A stretch of DNA of 14,499 nt, from contig JACVXW010000058.1 in NCBI GenBank assembly GCA_015661135.1, forward strand, positions 1 to 14,499. The letters are read 5' to 3'. The DNA comes from Chloroflexota bacterium. Lineage in GTDB: Bacteria > Chloroflexota > Limnocylindria > Limnocylindrales > CSP1-4. Made by a program: the position numbers and the translations under genes. Of this stretch, positions 6,190 to 12,905 are shown in pieces. How positions within the stretch are numbered: position 1 is the first letter of the stretch; each line of letters begins with the position of its first letter. Under the pieces are notes generated by a model. That model saw only the letters and a list, made by a program, of their open reading frames with translations. It was not told the DNA's origin and searched no databases.

Positions 6190-8103
6190 ATGCGCACATC
6201 CATTCGGGCAAGGCTTGCCGCGGCCGGGGCCGTCGTTGGGCTGTTGCTCAGCAGCGCCGCACCGGCCGTGGCGCCGGTTGCCGCCGCGGATCACCTGATC
6301 CTCCGCGCCGGGACGGACCAGGACCTCCAGGTCCTCAACCCGTTCAGTTCCATCCTCGTCGTGGACTTCGAGGTCTTCACCCTCAACTACGACCTGCTCG
6401 TCAACTTCGGCGCGGACCTCGAGCCCGTTCCGGGCTTTGCCGACTCCTGGGAGGTCTCGGCCGACGGGCTCACGTGGACGTTCCACATCCGCGAGGGGAT
6501 GAAGTGGTCGGACGGGACCCCGGCCACGTCGGAGGACGCCCTCTATACGTTCCAGCTCATCCTCGACGCGACCGAGAAGAGCAACGCGTCGGAGGACGGC
6601 TTCTACCTGGGCGCCGGGTACCTCGAGGGGTATCACACGAACGCCGGTGTCATCGGCGCGACCGCCCCGGACCCGCAGACCCTGGTGGTTGAAACGGAGT
6701 TTGCAAGCCAGCTCCTGCTGCAGGCGTACGTCCCCATCCTGCCCAAGCACGTCTGGTCCAGCTACACCCTCGAGGAGATCGGCAGCGCCGAGGGCGCCGA
6801 GCCGTTCCTGAACGAGCCGCCGATCGTCGGCACGGGCCCGTACCAGGTCGTCGAGTGGAAGCCCGGCGAGTTCATCCGCTACGCCCGCAACCCGGAATAC
6901 TGGGGCGAGAATGGCGCTGCGGACGAGGTGATCCTGCTCACTTTCGAGAGCGCCGACACGATGGTCCAGGCGCTCAAGACCGGCGACGTGGACTACGTCC
7001 GCGGCATCCAGCCCGAGCAGTTCGAGGCGCTCCAGAGCGAGCCGGACATCCAGGTCGTGGAAGGCATCTCCAACGGCTACTCGCAGATCGCCTTCAACAC
7101 CTATTCGCGCGGCCCGATCGAGGGCGGCGGCGCCTCGACCACGGCCCTTCAGGACCCGGCCTTCCGTGACGCTCTCGCCTGGGCGATCGACCAGGCGAAG
7201 CTCGTCGAGGTCACCCTCGGCGGCCACGGCGCGCCCGGCGACACGAACGTGCCCCCGTACCACACCCTCTGGCACGTTTCCCCGGACAAGCCGCGGACCT
7301 TCGACCTCGAGGAGGCGAAGCGACGGCTCGACGCGGCGGGCTACACGCTCAATGCGGAAGGCAAGCGGCTCGACAAGGAGGGCAAGCCGATCGTCCTCCG
7401 GGTCACCTGGCCGGACTCGGAAGCGGAGAACGCGACGAACGCTCAGTTCATTCAGGAGTGGTGGAGCCAGATCGGCGTTGGCGTCGACGCCTTCGTGACC
7501 GAAGAAGGCAAGCTCCTCGAGGATCTCCTCCCGCCCGAGGGTGGCGGGGTCGCCAATTTCGACATCGAGCTGTGGGGCTGGGTCGGTGACGCCGATCCGA
7601 CCTCCCTGCTGAACGTGCTCCGCTCGGAGGAGATCGGCTCCTTCAGCGACAGCTTCTGGGAGAACGATCGCTACGACGAGCTGTTCCTGCTCCAGCGCGC
7701 GGAAGGCGACGCGACGAAGCGGTTCGAGTACATCAAGGAGATGCAGAACGTCTTCTACGATGAGGCGCCCTACATCATCCTGTACTACGACGCTGAGCTC
7801 CATGCGTACCGGACGGACAAGTTCAGCAATTGGTCACTCCAGCCGAGCAAGGGTGGAACGCCGCTGTTCGGCTACGGATCCATCGGCTACACCAAGCTCA
7901 CGGATGCCAACGCCGTCCCGACACCGGGGCCGACCTCCGCGGGCGGCCCGACAGCGGCGCCGACGCCGGCCCCATCCGGGGACGGCGCTCCGAGCGGCGG
8001 AGGCGATCAGACGACGACCCTCCTCGTCGTCGGCGCGGCCGTCGTCGGAGTGGTCGCGTTCCTCCTGCTTCGCCGCCGCCGAAGCGCCACCGAGGAAGAG
8101 TGA
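6190..8103 (+). CDS. Peptide/nickel-type ABC transporter substrate-binding protein (SBP family 5), C-terminally membrane-anchored
   Basis: This 637-residue extracytoplasmic receptor of a Dpp/Opp-type importer starts at ATG 6190, set by a strong GGAGG run. A Sec signal peptide covers about residues 1-33 (RTSIRAR, hydrophobic core, AAA|D). There is no lipobox cysteine, so it is not a standard lipoprotein. Family 5 marks are PGFADSWEVSADGLTWTFHIREGMKWSDGTP in the first lobe, GTGPYQVVEWKPGEF and AFRDALAWAIDQAKLV in the hinge and second lobe, and a C-terminal QNVFYDEAPYIILYY strand. After about residue 576 comes a Pro/Thr/Ser/Gly-rich linker, then a single hydrophobic helix (611-627) followed by RRRR (628-631). 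The protein is therefore probably tethered to the membrane by its C-terminus, with the positive charges inside. The first gene of a five-gene importer operon, it is separated from the permease genes by a stable hairpin. Ligand unknown: peptides are likely, but family 5 also binds nickel, opines and sugars. Confidence 0.93.
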   Translation: MRTSIRARLAAAGAVVGLLLSSAAPAVAPVAAADHLILRAGTDQDLQVLNPFSSILVVDFEVFTLNYDLLVNFGADLEPVPGFADSWEVSADGLTWTFHIREGMKWSDGTPATSEDALYTFQLILDATEKSNASEDGFYLGAGYLEGYHTNAGVIGATAPDPQTLVVETEFASQLLLQAYVPILPKHVWSSYTLEEIGSAEGAEPFLNEPPIVGTGPYQVVEWKPGEFIRYARNPEYWGENGAADEVILLTFESADTMVQALKTGDVDYVRGIQPEQFEALQSEPDIQVVEGISNGYSQIAFNTYSRGPIEGGGASTTALQDPAFRDALAWAIDQAKLVEVTLGGHGAPGDTNVPPYHTLWHVSPDKPRTFDLEEAKRRLDAAGYTLNAEGKRLDKEGKPIVLRVTWPDSEAENATNAQFIQEWWSQIGVGVDAFVTEEGKLLEDLLPPEGGGVANFDIELWGWVGDADPTSLLNVLRSEEIGSFSDSFWENDRYDELFLLQRAEGDATKRFEYIKEMQNVFYDEAPYIILYYDAELHAYRTDKFSNWSLQPSKGGTPLFGYGSIGYTKLTDANAVPTPGPTSAGGPTAAPTPAPSGDGAPSGGGDQTTTLLVVGAAVVGVVAFLLLRRRRSATEEE

Positions 8104-8129
8104 TCCTCGGCGGGTCCATGCGACCTCAG

Positions 8130-8157
8130 GGAGGGGCCGCCGCGAGGCGGCCCCTCC
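8130..8157 (+). promoter_or_regulatory. 12-bp GNRA-tetraloop hairpin between binding protein and permease genes
   Basis: The left arm 8130-8141 (GGAGGGGCCGCC) pairs without mismatch to 8146-8157 around the loop GCGA (8142-8145), a GNRA tetraloop. It begins 26 bases after the binding-protein stop codon and ends 24 bases before the permease start. No T-tract follows. Stem-loops at this position in binding-protein-dependent importer operons often protect the upstream mRNA or partly stop transcription, so that binding protein exceeds permease; that role is inferred here. A weak terminator is the alternative. Confidence 0.75.
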
Positions 8158-8181
8158 GCTCATCCATCGCCTGATTACCTG

Positions 8182-9198
8182 ATGGCCGGCTCCTTCATCC
8201 TCCGGCGGATCGGCGTCGCCCTCGCGACGATCGCGGCGATCGTGCTCCTCAACTTCGTCCTCTTCCGGCTCATGCCCGGTTCTCCCGAGCGGGTCATCCT
8301 CCACGGCACGCCTCGGGTGACGCCCGAGATCCTCGAGGCGACGCGTGAGCGCTGGGGCCTCAACGATCCGCTGCTACCGATCGTGATCGACCAGTCGGGC
8401 ATCTCATTTGCCGCCGAGAACCAGTTCACGAAGTACCTCGCGGCCACCGTCCAGGGCGATCTGGGCTATTCGTTCGTGGCTCGCGGTCAGACCGTTGGCG
8501 CGGTCCTGGCCCAGCGAATCTGGCCGACGGTCCTGCTGTTCGGCCTCGGCGAGATCATCGCCATCGCCGCCGGCCTCGCCCTGGGCGCCTACTCGGGCTG
8601 GCGACGCGGCGGTCCGATCGACTTTGTCGGCAACGGGGTCTCGCTGCTGCTCTACGCGACGCCGTATTTCCTCCTCGGGATGGTCCTGCTGATGCTGTTC
8701 GGGGTCGCCCTCCGCTGGTTCCCGATCTTTGGCATGCAGACGGCAGGAGCGACCTACGACGGGCCGATCGAGCAGCTCCTCGATCTGGGCAGCCATCTCG
8801 TCCTGCCGGTGGCGACCGTCGCGCTCGGGCTCATCGGCCAGTACGCGATCGTCATGCGCAGCTCGATCGTCGAGACTTTGTCCGAGGACTACATCACGAC
8901 GGCTCGCGCCATGGGACTCCGCGAAGGCCGGATCCTGCGCGGGCATGCGGTCCCGAACGCCCTGCTGCCGACCGTGTCGTTGGTCGCGATCAACCTGGGC
9001 TACGTCGTCGCGGGTGCAATCACCGTCGAGGTCGTGTTCAGCTGGCCCGGACTCGGCACCCTCACCGTGGAGGCGCTGCAGGCACGGGACTACCCGGTCC
9101 TGCAGGGGGTCTTCCTGCTGCTCTCGATCTCCGTGGTCGTCGCCAACCTGCTGGCCGACCTCATCTACGGCCTGCTCGATCCGCGGGTCCGGACATGA
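8182..9198 (+). CDS. Peptide-type ABC transporter permease (DppB/OppB family)
   Basis: This 338-residue inner-membrane permease is the first of the two transmembrane subunits. Hydrophobic helices lie at about residues 10-30, 114-138, 150-176, 203-224, 264-284 and 305-330, the layout of DppB. The N-terminal MxxFILRRI and FRLMPGSP motifs and the extracytoplasmic region with GDLGYSF (92-98) are typical. The cytoplasmic coupling (EAA) loop is EDYITTARAMGLREGRIL...VPNALLP (235-263), which docks onto the ATPases, and the C-terminus ends in YGLLDPRVR. The start at ATG 8182 gives the family N-terminus, but no clear Shine-Dalgarno precedes it. This fits reduced translation relative to the binding protein. 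Its TGA overlaps the next gene's ATG (ATGA), implying translational coupling. Confidence 0.93.
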   Translation: MAGSFILRRIGVALATIAAIVLLNFVLFRLMPGSPERVILHGTPRVTPEILEATRERWGLNDPLLPIVIDQSGISFAAENQFTKYLAATVQGDLGYSFVARGQTVGAVLAQRIWPTVLLFGLGEIIAIAAGLALGAYSGWRRGGPIDFVGNGVSLLLYATPYFLLGMVLLMLFGVALRWFPIFGMQTAGATYDGPIEQLLDLGSHLVLPVATVALGLIGQYAIVMRSSIVETLSEDYITTARAMGLREGRILRGHAVPNALLPTVSLVAINLGYVVAGAITVEVVFSWPGLGTLTVEALQARDYPVLQGVFLLLSISVVVANLLADLIYGLLDPRVRT

Positions 9199-10148
9199 GC
9201 GCCGGCGTGATGACCCCGAGCGAGCTGCGGCGCGAGCGCTGGCGGCTGCGAGGCCGGGCGGTGCGGGCGTTCGCCGGCCGCTATGCCCGGCGGCGCGACG
9301 GGATCCTGGGCGCCGGCATCCTGGCGGTCTTTGCGGCGCTCGCAGCGGCCCCGGAGCTGATCGTCGGCCCGCTCCAGACCGCGGTGACCGCGACCGGCGG
9401 CCGGCTCGAGCCGCCTGCGCCGGGCTTCCCGCTGGGCACGGACGAGATCGGCCGGGACATCCTGAACCTGACTGTCCACGGTGCCCGTGTCTCGATGGTC
9501 ATCGGGCTCCTCGCGACCGTGATCACCGTGGTCATCGGTGCCGTCGTCGGGATCGTCGCGGGTTTCGTCGGCGGCCGCCTCGACGGGGCACTCATGCGAG
9601 TGACGGACTTCTTCCTCGTGATCCCGACGTTCGTGCTGGCGCTGATCCTCACCCCGATCATCCGTGATCTCGTGGGCTCCGGCTCCAGGGAAGTGTTCGG
9701 GATCCGGATGACGCTCATTGTCATCGTGGTTGTCATCGGGATCACCAGCTGGTCGTCGACGGCCCGGATCATCCGCGGCCAGACGCTCTCCCTGCGAGAG
9801 CGGGCGTTCGTGGATCGGGCCCGCGTCGTCGGCGCCGGACCCGGTTCGATCATGCGCCGGCATATCCTCCCGAACGTCATCAACCTCATCGTCGCGAACG
9901 CTGTCCTGGTCTTTGCCGGCGCCGTGCTGACCGAGACGACGCTGTCCTTCGTCGGCCTCGGGGACCCGTTCCAGCCGTCGTGGGGCCAGATCCTGGAAGC
10001 GGCCCGCGCAAGTGGAGCCCCAGGCCTTGGCGCGTGGTGGTACTTCGCGCCTCCCGGGGTGTCCATCGTTCTCGTCGTGTTCGCGTTCACCCTGGTCGGC
10101 AGCGCCCTCGACGATCTGCTGAACCCGAAGCGCCGGGTCCGCCGATGA
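9195..10148 (+). CDS. Peptide-type ABC transporter permease (DppC/OppC family)
   Basis: This 317-residue partner permease starts at ATG 9195, overlapping the previous stop by the ATGA arrangement. A basic N-terminus (RRERWRLRGRAVRAF) precedes helix 1 (about 36-56). The conserved periplasmic-entry motif LGTDEIGRDIL is at 80-90. Further helices lie at about 100-125, 136-155, 172-185, 229-247 and 288-306. The EAA coupling loop is ERAFVDRARVVGAGPGSIMRRHILPN (202-227), followed by the family signature LSFVGLGDPFQPSWGQIL (250-267). The C-terminus DDLLNPKRR is also typical. It would form a heterodimer with the preceding permease. Its stop overlaps the first ATPase start, again as ATGA. No abnormality is seen. 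Confidence 0.93.
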   Translation: MSAGVMTPSELRRERWRLRGRAVRAFAGRYARRRDGILGAGILAVFAALAAAPELIVGPLQTAVTATGGRLEPPAPGFPLGTDEIGRDILNLTVHGARVSMVIGLLATVITVVIGAVVGIVAGFVGGRLDGALMRVTDFFLVIPTFVLALILTPIIRDLVGSGSREVFGIRMTLIVIVVVIGITSWSSTARIIRGQTLSLRERAFVDRARVVGAGPGSIMRRHILPNVINLIVANAVLVFAGAVLTETTLSFVGLGDPFQPSWGQILEAARASGAPGLGAWWYFAPPGVSIVLVVFAFTLVGSALDDLLNPKRRVRR

Positions 10149-11131
10149 CCGCGCCAGTCGCCGCCGCGAGAGCCCGCCAGCTGCCGAAGCTGGCCGACCC
10201 GGACGCGCCGCTGCTCGAGGTCGAGAATCTCGTCACGCACTTCAGCCTGGGGTCTGAGACGGTCCACGCGGTTGACGGCGTCAGCTTCCGGCTGAACGCG
10301 GGCGAGGCGCTCGGGATTGCCGGCGAGTCCGGCTGCGGCAAGACGACGACCGCCCTGTCGCTTGTCCGGATCCTGCCGGCCAACGCAAAGATCGTCGGGG
10401 GCAGCATCCGCCTCCACGGCATCGAGCTGGCGACAAAGTCGGACGATGCGCTGATGAACGCCCTTGACCCGGTCCGCCGCATTCGCGACCAGATCGCGGA
10501 ACCCATCGTCGTTCGGCTGGGCGTTCCCGAGCGCGAGGCGCGCCGGCGGGCGGGGGCGCTGCTCGAGCGTGTGGGCATCCCCGAGCGCCGCGGGTCCGCC
10601 TATCCGCACGAGCTCTCGGGCGGGATGCGCCAGCGGGCGATGATCGCGATGGCGCTCGCCTGCGACCCGGCCATCCTTATCGGCGACGAGCCCACGACGG
10701 CGCTCGACGTCATGGTCCAGGCCCAGATCCTGGTGCTCCTCGAGGAGCTCCGGCGGGAGCTCGGCCTGTCGCTCATCCTGATCACCCACGACCTGTCGGT
10801 GATCGCCGAGACCTGCGACCGGGTCCTGATCATGTACGCCGGGCGGGTCGCCGAGGAGGGGCCGGTGCGGGCCGTGTTCGGCAACCCGCGCCACCCGTAC
10901 ACGCGGGCGCTCCTGTCCGCGTTCCCGAGCATCGAGGCGGATAGGCGGACCCTCGAGGTGATCCCGGGCGCCCCGCCGGACCTTCGGAACCCGCCGCCGG
11001 GCTGCCGGTTCGCCCCGCGCTGCCCGTTCGTGATGGATGTCTGTCGCACGGTGGTGCCGCCCGAGACCTCCACGCCGGACGGCGTGCGGGTTGCGTGTCA
11101 CCTCTACCCGACGGCGGAGGAGCCGGCATGA
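10145..11131 (+). CDS. Peptide-type ABC transporter ATPase (DppD/OppD family) lacking its Q-loop
   Basis: This 328-residue nucleotide-binding subunit starts at ATG 10145, overlapping the permease stop; the frame is open upstream to 9980 but that would lie inside the permease. Walker A is GESGCGKTT with K66, the signature is LSGGM (157-161), Walker B is ILIGDEP (D181, E182), the D-loop is ALD, and the H-loop is H215. The C-terminal peptide-transporter domain has C287, C293, C300 and C318, the four-cysteine pattern reported to hold a 4Fe-4S cluster in DppD proteins. After HGIELATKSDDAL (91-103) the sequence jumps directly to MNALDPVRR. The strand and Q-loop normally between them (xxMxFQxx) are absent. 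Against E. coli DppD as I recall it, 15 residues are missing at 10453/10454, and the second ATPase here keeps its LIFQDP. The frame is intact. Either the transporter is impaired or altered, or an in-frame assembly deletion removed 45 bases. Confidence 0.9.
   Translation: MTAPVAAARARQLPKLADPDAPLLEVENLVTHFSLGSETVHAVDGVSFRLNAGEALGIAGESGCGKTTTALSLVRILPANAKIVGGSIRLHGIELATKSDDALMNALDPVRRIRDQIAEPIVVRLGVPEREARRRAGALLERVGIPERRGSAYPHELSGGMRQRAMIAMALACDPAILIGDEPTTALDVMVQAQILVLLEELRRELGLSLILITHDLSVIAETCDRVLIMYAGRVAEEGPVRAVFGNPRHPYTRALLSAFPSIEADRRTLEVIPGAPPDLRNPPPGCRFAPRCPFVMDVCRTVVPPETSTPDGVRVACHLYPTAEEPA
11116..11122 (+). promoter_or_regulatory. Ribosome binding site of the second importer ATPase
   Basis: GGAGGAG at 11116-11122, inside the end of the preceding gene, lies five bases before ATG 11128. 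It supports this start over the longer upstream frame beginning at 11095 and indicates independent re-initiation as well as ATGA coupling. Confidence 0.75.
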
Positions 11132-12213
11132 CGGAGAACAGCGACGAAGTCCTGCTCTCCCTGACCGGACTGGAGGTCCACTTCCCGGGCCTCTTTGACC
11201 AGCTCCTGCGGCGCTCGCGCGGCGTGGTCCGGGCCGTGGACGGGATCGACCTGGAGCTTCGACGAGGCGAGGTCCTGGCGCTGGTGGGGGAATCCGGGAG
11301 CGGCAAGACCACGACCGGGCGGGTCGTGACGAAGCTGACCCGGCAGACAGCCGGCAGGATCGTGTTCGAAGGTCAGGACGTCTCGACGAAGTGGGGGCAG
11401 GCGGCCCTGCGCGACTACCGGCGCCGCGTCCAGCTCATCTTCCAGGACCCGTATGAGACGCTCGACCCCAAGCAGTCCATTCACGACTTCGTGGCGGAGC
11501 CGCTGGACGTCAACGGCCTCGGCGGATCCGCTGCCGAGCGGGAGGCGCGGGTCTTCGCCGCGCTCGAGGCGGCGGGTCTGCGTCCGGCGGCCGAGTACGC
11601 GTTCCGCTACCCTCACGAGCTGTCCGGCGGCCAGCGCCAGCGTGTGGTGATCGCCGGTGCGTTGGTGATGGATCCGGAGGTCGTCGTCGCGGACGAGCCG
11701 GTGAGCATGCTGGATGTATCGATCCGGACGGAACTCCTGCGGCTGATGCTGGACCTGCGCGCCGAGCGCGGGCTGACCTACCTCTTCATCACCCACGACC
11801 TGTCGCTGGCCTGGGTCATCGCCGATCGGATCGCGGTCCTGTACCTCGGCAAGGTCATGGAAATCGGACCGGCCGAGGCTGTCATTCGCAACGCCCACCA
11901 CCCGTACACGGCGGCGCTCGTGAGCGTCTCGCCATCGCCCGATCCACCGGCGGAGGCCGGTCGTGCAGCGCGGACGATCCTGGTCGGCGAGACACCCGAC
12001 GCGGCACACATTCCAACGGGCTGCCGATTCCATCCGCGCTGCCCGTTGGCCTTCGACCGCTGCCGGACGGACGAGCCGCCGCTGTTCGACGTGGGTGGCG
12101 GTCAGGCGGCGGCATGCTGGCTCGCCGAGGGTGGTCGCTCGCTACCCGTGATGCCGACGACGGCGCCGTCTGCCGCCGCGGCGCTTCAGTCCTCGGCCGA
12201 CACGACCCTGTAG
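11128..12213 (+). CDS. Peptide-type ABC transporter ATPase (DppF/OppF family)
   Basis: This 361-residue second ATPase of the importer starts at ATG 11128 (ATGA overlap, good GGAGGAG). Walker A is GESGSGKTT (K60), Q-loop VQLIFQDP (Q106), signature LSGGQ (165-169), Walker B EVVVADEP (D189, E190) and H-loop H223. The F-type hallmark is the N-terminal insertion HFPGLFDQLLRRSRGVVRAVDG. The C-terminal domain carries HHPYTAALV and the CRFHPRCP motif, with cysteines 299, 305, 312 and 330 in the same spacing type as the first ATPase. All ATP-site residues are intact, unlike its partner. With the partner it would form an asymmetric ATPase pair powering uptake. The last roughly 20 residues are Ala/Thr/Ser-rich, and the final 28 bases overlap the convergent aquaporin gene. 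Confidence 0.93.
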   Translation: MTENSDEVLLSLTGLEVHFPGLFDQLLRRSRGVVRAVDGIDLELRRGEVLALVGESGSGKTTTGRVVTKLTRQTAGRIVFEGQDVSTKWGQAALRDYRRRVQLIFQDPYETLDPKQSIHDFVAEPLDVNGLGGSAAEREARVFAALEAAGLRPAAEYAFRYPHELSGGQRQRVVIAGALVMDPEVVVADEPVSMLDVSIRTELLRLMLDLRAERGLTYLFITHDLSLAWVIADRIAVLYLGKVMEIGPAEAVIRNAHHPYTAALVSVSPSPDPPAEAGRAARTILVGETPDAAHIPTGCRFHPRCPLAFDRCRTDEPPLFDVGGGQAAACWLAEGGRSLPVMPTTAPSAAAALQSSADTTL

Positions 12214-12833
12214 ACGAGCCACCCCACGACCGCGCCGACGAACGGTGCCGTCAGGTATATCCAGATGCCGCTGAGATCACCCGACACGAGGGCCGGCCCG
12301 AGCGCCCGGGCCGGGTTGACCGACGCGCCGCTGAACGGGATCCCCGCGACGTGGATGGCGAGCAGGGTGAACGGGATCACGAAGATCGCGTGATTCGCCG
12401 CCTTCTTCGTGACCGTGAGGATCACCGCAAGGAAGACCGCGGTCAGGAAGACCTCGGCGATGAAGGCGGTGGTGTCACCACCCGCGCCGGGCGTGTTCCT
12501 GGTCCCGGCTACGGCCGCCTGGTTGCTGATGGCCAGGATGACGCCCGACGCCGCGATCGCGCCGACGACCTGGGCGACCACGTACCCGCCGGCCGTCATC
12601 GCGTCGATCCGCTTGTCGAGGAGGGCGCCGAGCGTCACCGCCGGGTTGAAGTGGCCGCCGGAGACATGGCCGCTCACGGCAATCGCCGCGACAAGCGCGA
12701 GCCCGAACCCGATCGGGATGGCCACGAGTGCCGGCGTTCCGGCGATGGCGCCGGTGGCAAGGATCGACATCGATCCCATCCCGACGAGGATGAACGTGCC
12801 GATTGCCTCGGCGATCAGTTTGCGAGTGTCCAC
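12186..12833 (-). CDS. Aquaporin (MIP family), water-channel-type selectivity filter
   Basis: This 215-residue membrane channel starts at GTG 12833, supported by GGAGGAGGG four bases upstream. It has the MIP double repeat: E9 in helix 1 (AEAIGTF), first NPA at 63-65 in SGGHFNPAVT, E127 in helix 4 (AEVFLTA), and second NPA at 173-175 in SGASVNPAR. Aligning by spacing to E. coli AqpZ (Phe43, His174, Thr183, Arg189), the aromatic/arginine filter is F43, H161, A170 and R176. A narrow Phe-His filter of this kind indicates a water channel and not a glycerol facilitator. Length also fits AqpZ and lacks the glycerol-facilitator insertions. Its stop lies inside the 3' end of the importer ATPase gene (convergent overlap 12186-12213). 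It may be co-transcribed with the class II aldolase gene 72 bases upstream or use its own promoter. Confidence 0.92.
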   Translation of the reverse strand: MDTRKLIAEAIGTFILVGMGSMSILATGAIAGTPALVAIPIGFGLALVAAIAVSGHVSGGHFNPAVTLGALLDKRIDAMTAGGYVVAQVVGAIAASGVILAISNQAAVAGTRNTPGAGGDTTAFIAEVFLTAVFLAVILTVTKKAANHAIFVIPFTLLAIHVAGIPFSGASVNPARALGPALVSGDLSGIWIYLTAPFVGAVVGWLVYRVVSAED

Positions 12834-12836
12834 GAT

Positions 12837-12845
12837 CCCTCCTCC
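12837..12845 (-). promoter_or_regulatory. Ribosome binding site of the aquaporin gene
   Basis: On the minus strand GGAGGAGGG precedes the GTG at 12833 with about four bases between them. It fixes this non-ATG start, which also gives the standard family N-terminus (RKLIAEAIGTF). Confidence 0.75.
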
Positions 12846-12869
12846 ACGATCCAGCCTTGACCTCGCCGC

Positions 12870-12875
12870 ATGATA
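12870..12875 (-). promoter_or_regulatory. Candidate -10 element (TATCAT) upstream of the aquaporin gene
   Basis: The minus strand reads TATCAT, matching five of six bases of the sigma-70 -10 consensus, in an otherwise GC-rich gap. It lies 36 bases before the GTG start, which would give a leader of about 30 bases carrying the GGAGGAGGG site. The hexamer 17 bases upstream (GTAACC) is a poor -35, so this is a tentative call. Confidence 0.35.
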
Positions 12876-12905
12876 CGCAGCCGTCGCTCGCCGGTTACCG
12901 CACGA

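Noticed and set aside
5671..7803. 710-codon open frame on the minus strand
   Set aside because: It lies antisense to the solute-binding protein and shows repetitive Leu/Glu/Val/Arg composition typical of shadow frames; no ribosome site or domain.
9281..11101. 606-codon minus-strand frame
   Set aside because: It is antisense to the permease and ATPase genes, whose motifs are unambiguous. The translation is Arg/Thr/Ser-rich and not protein-like.
12114..12860. 248-codon plus-strand frame opposite the aquaporin
   Set aside because: Charged, Arg/Asp/Gly-rich translation antisense to a clear NPA-motif channel; a shadow.
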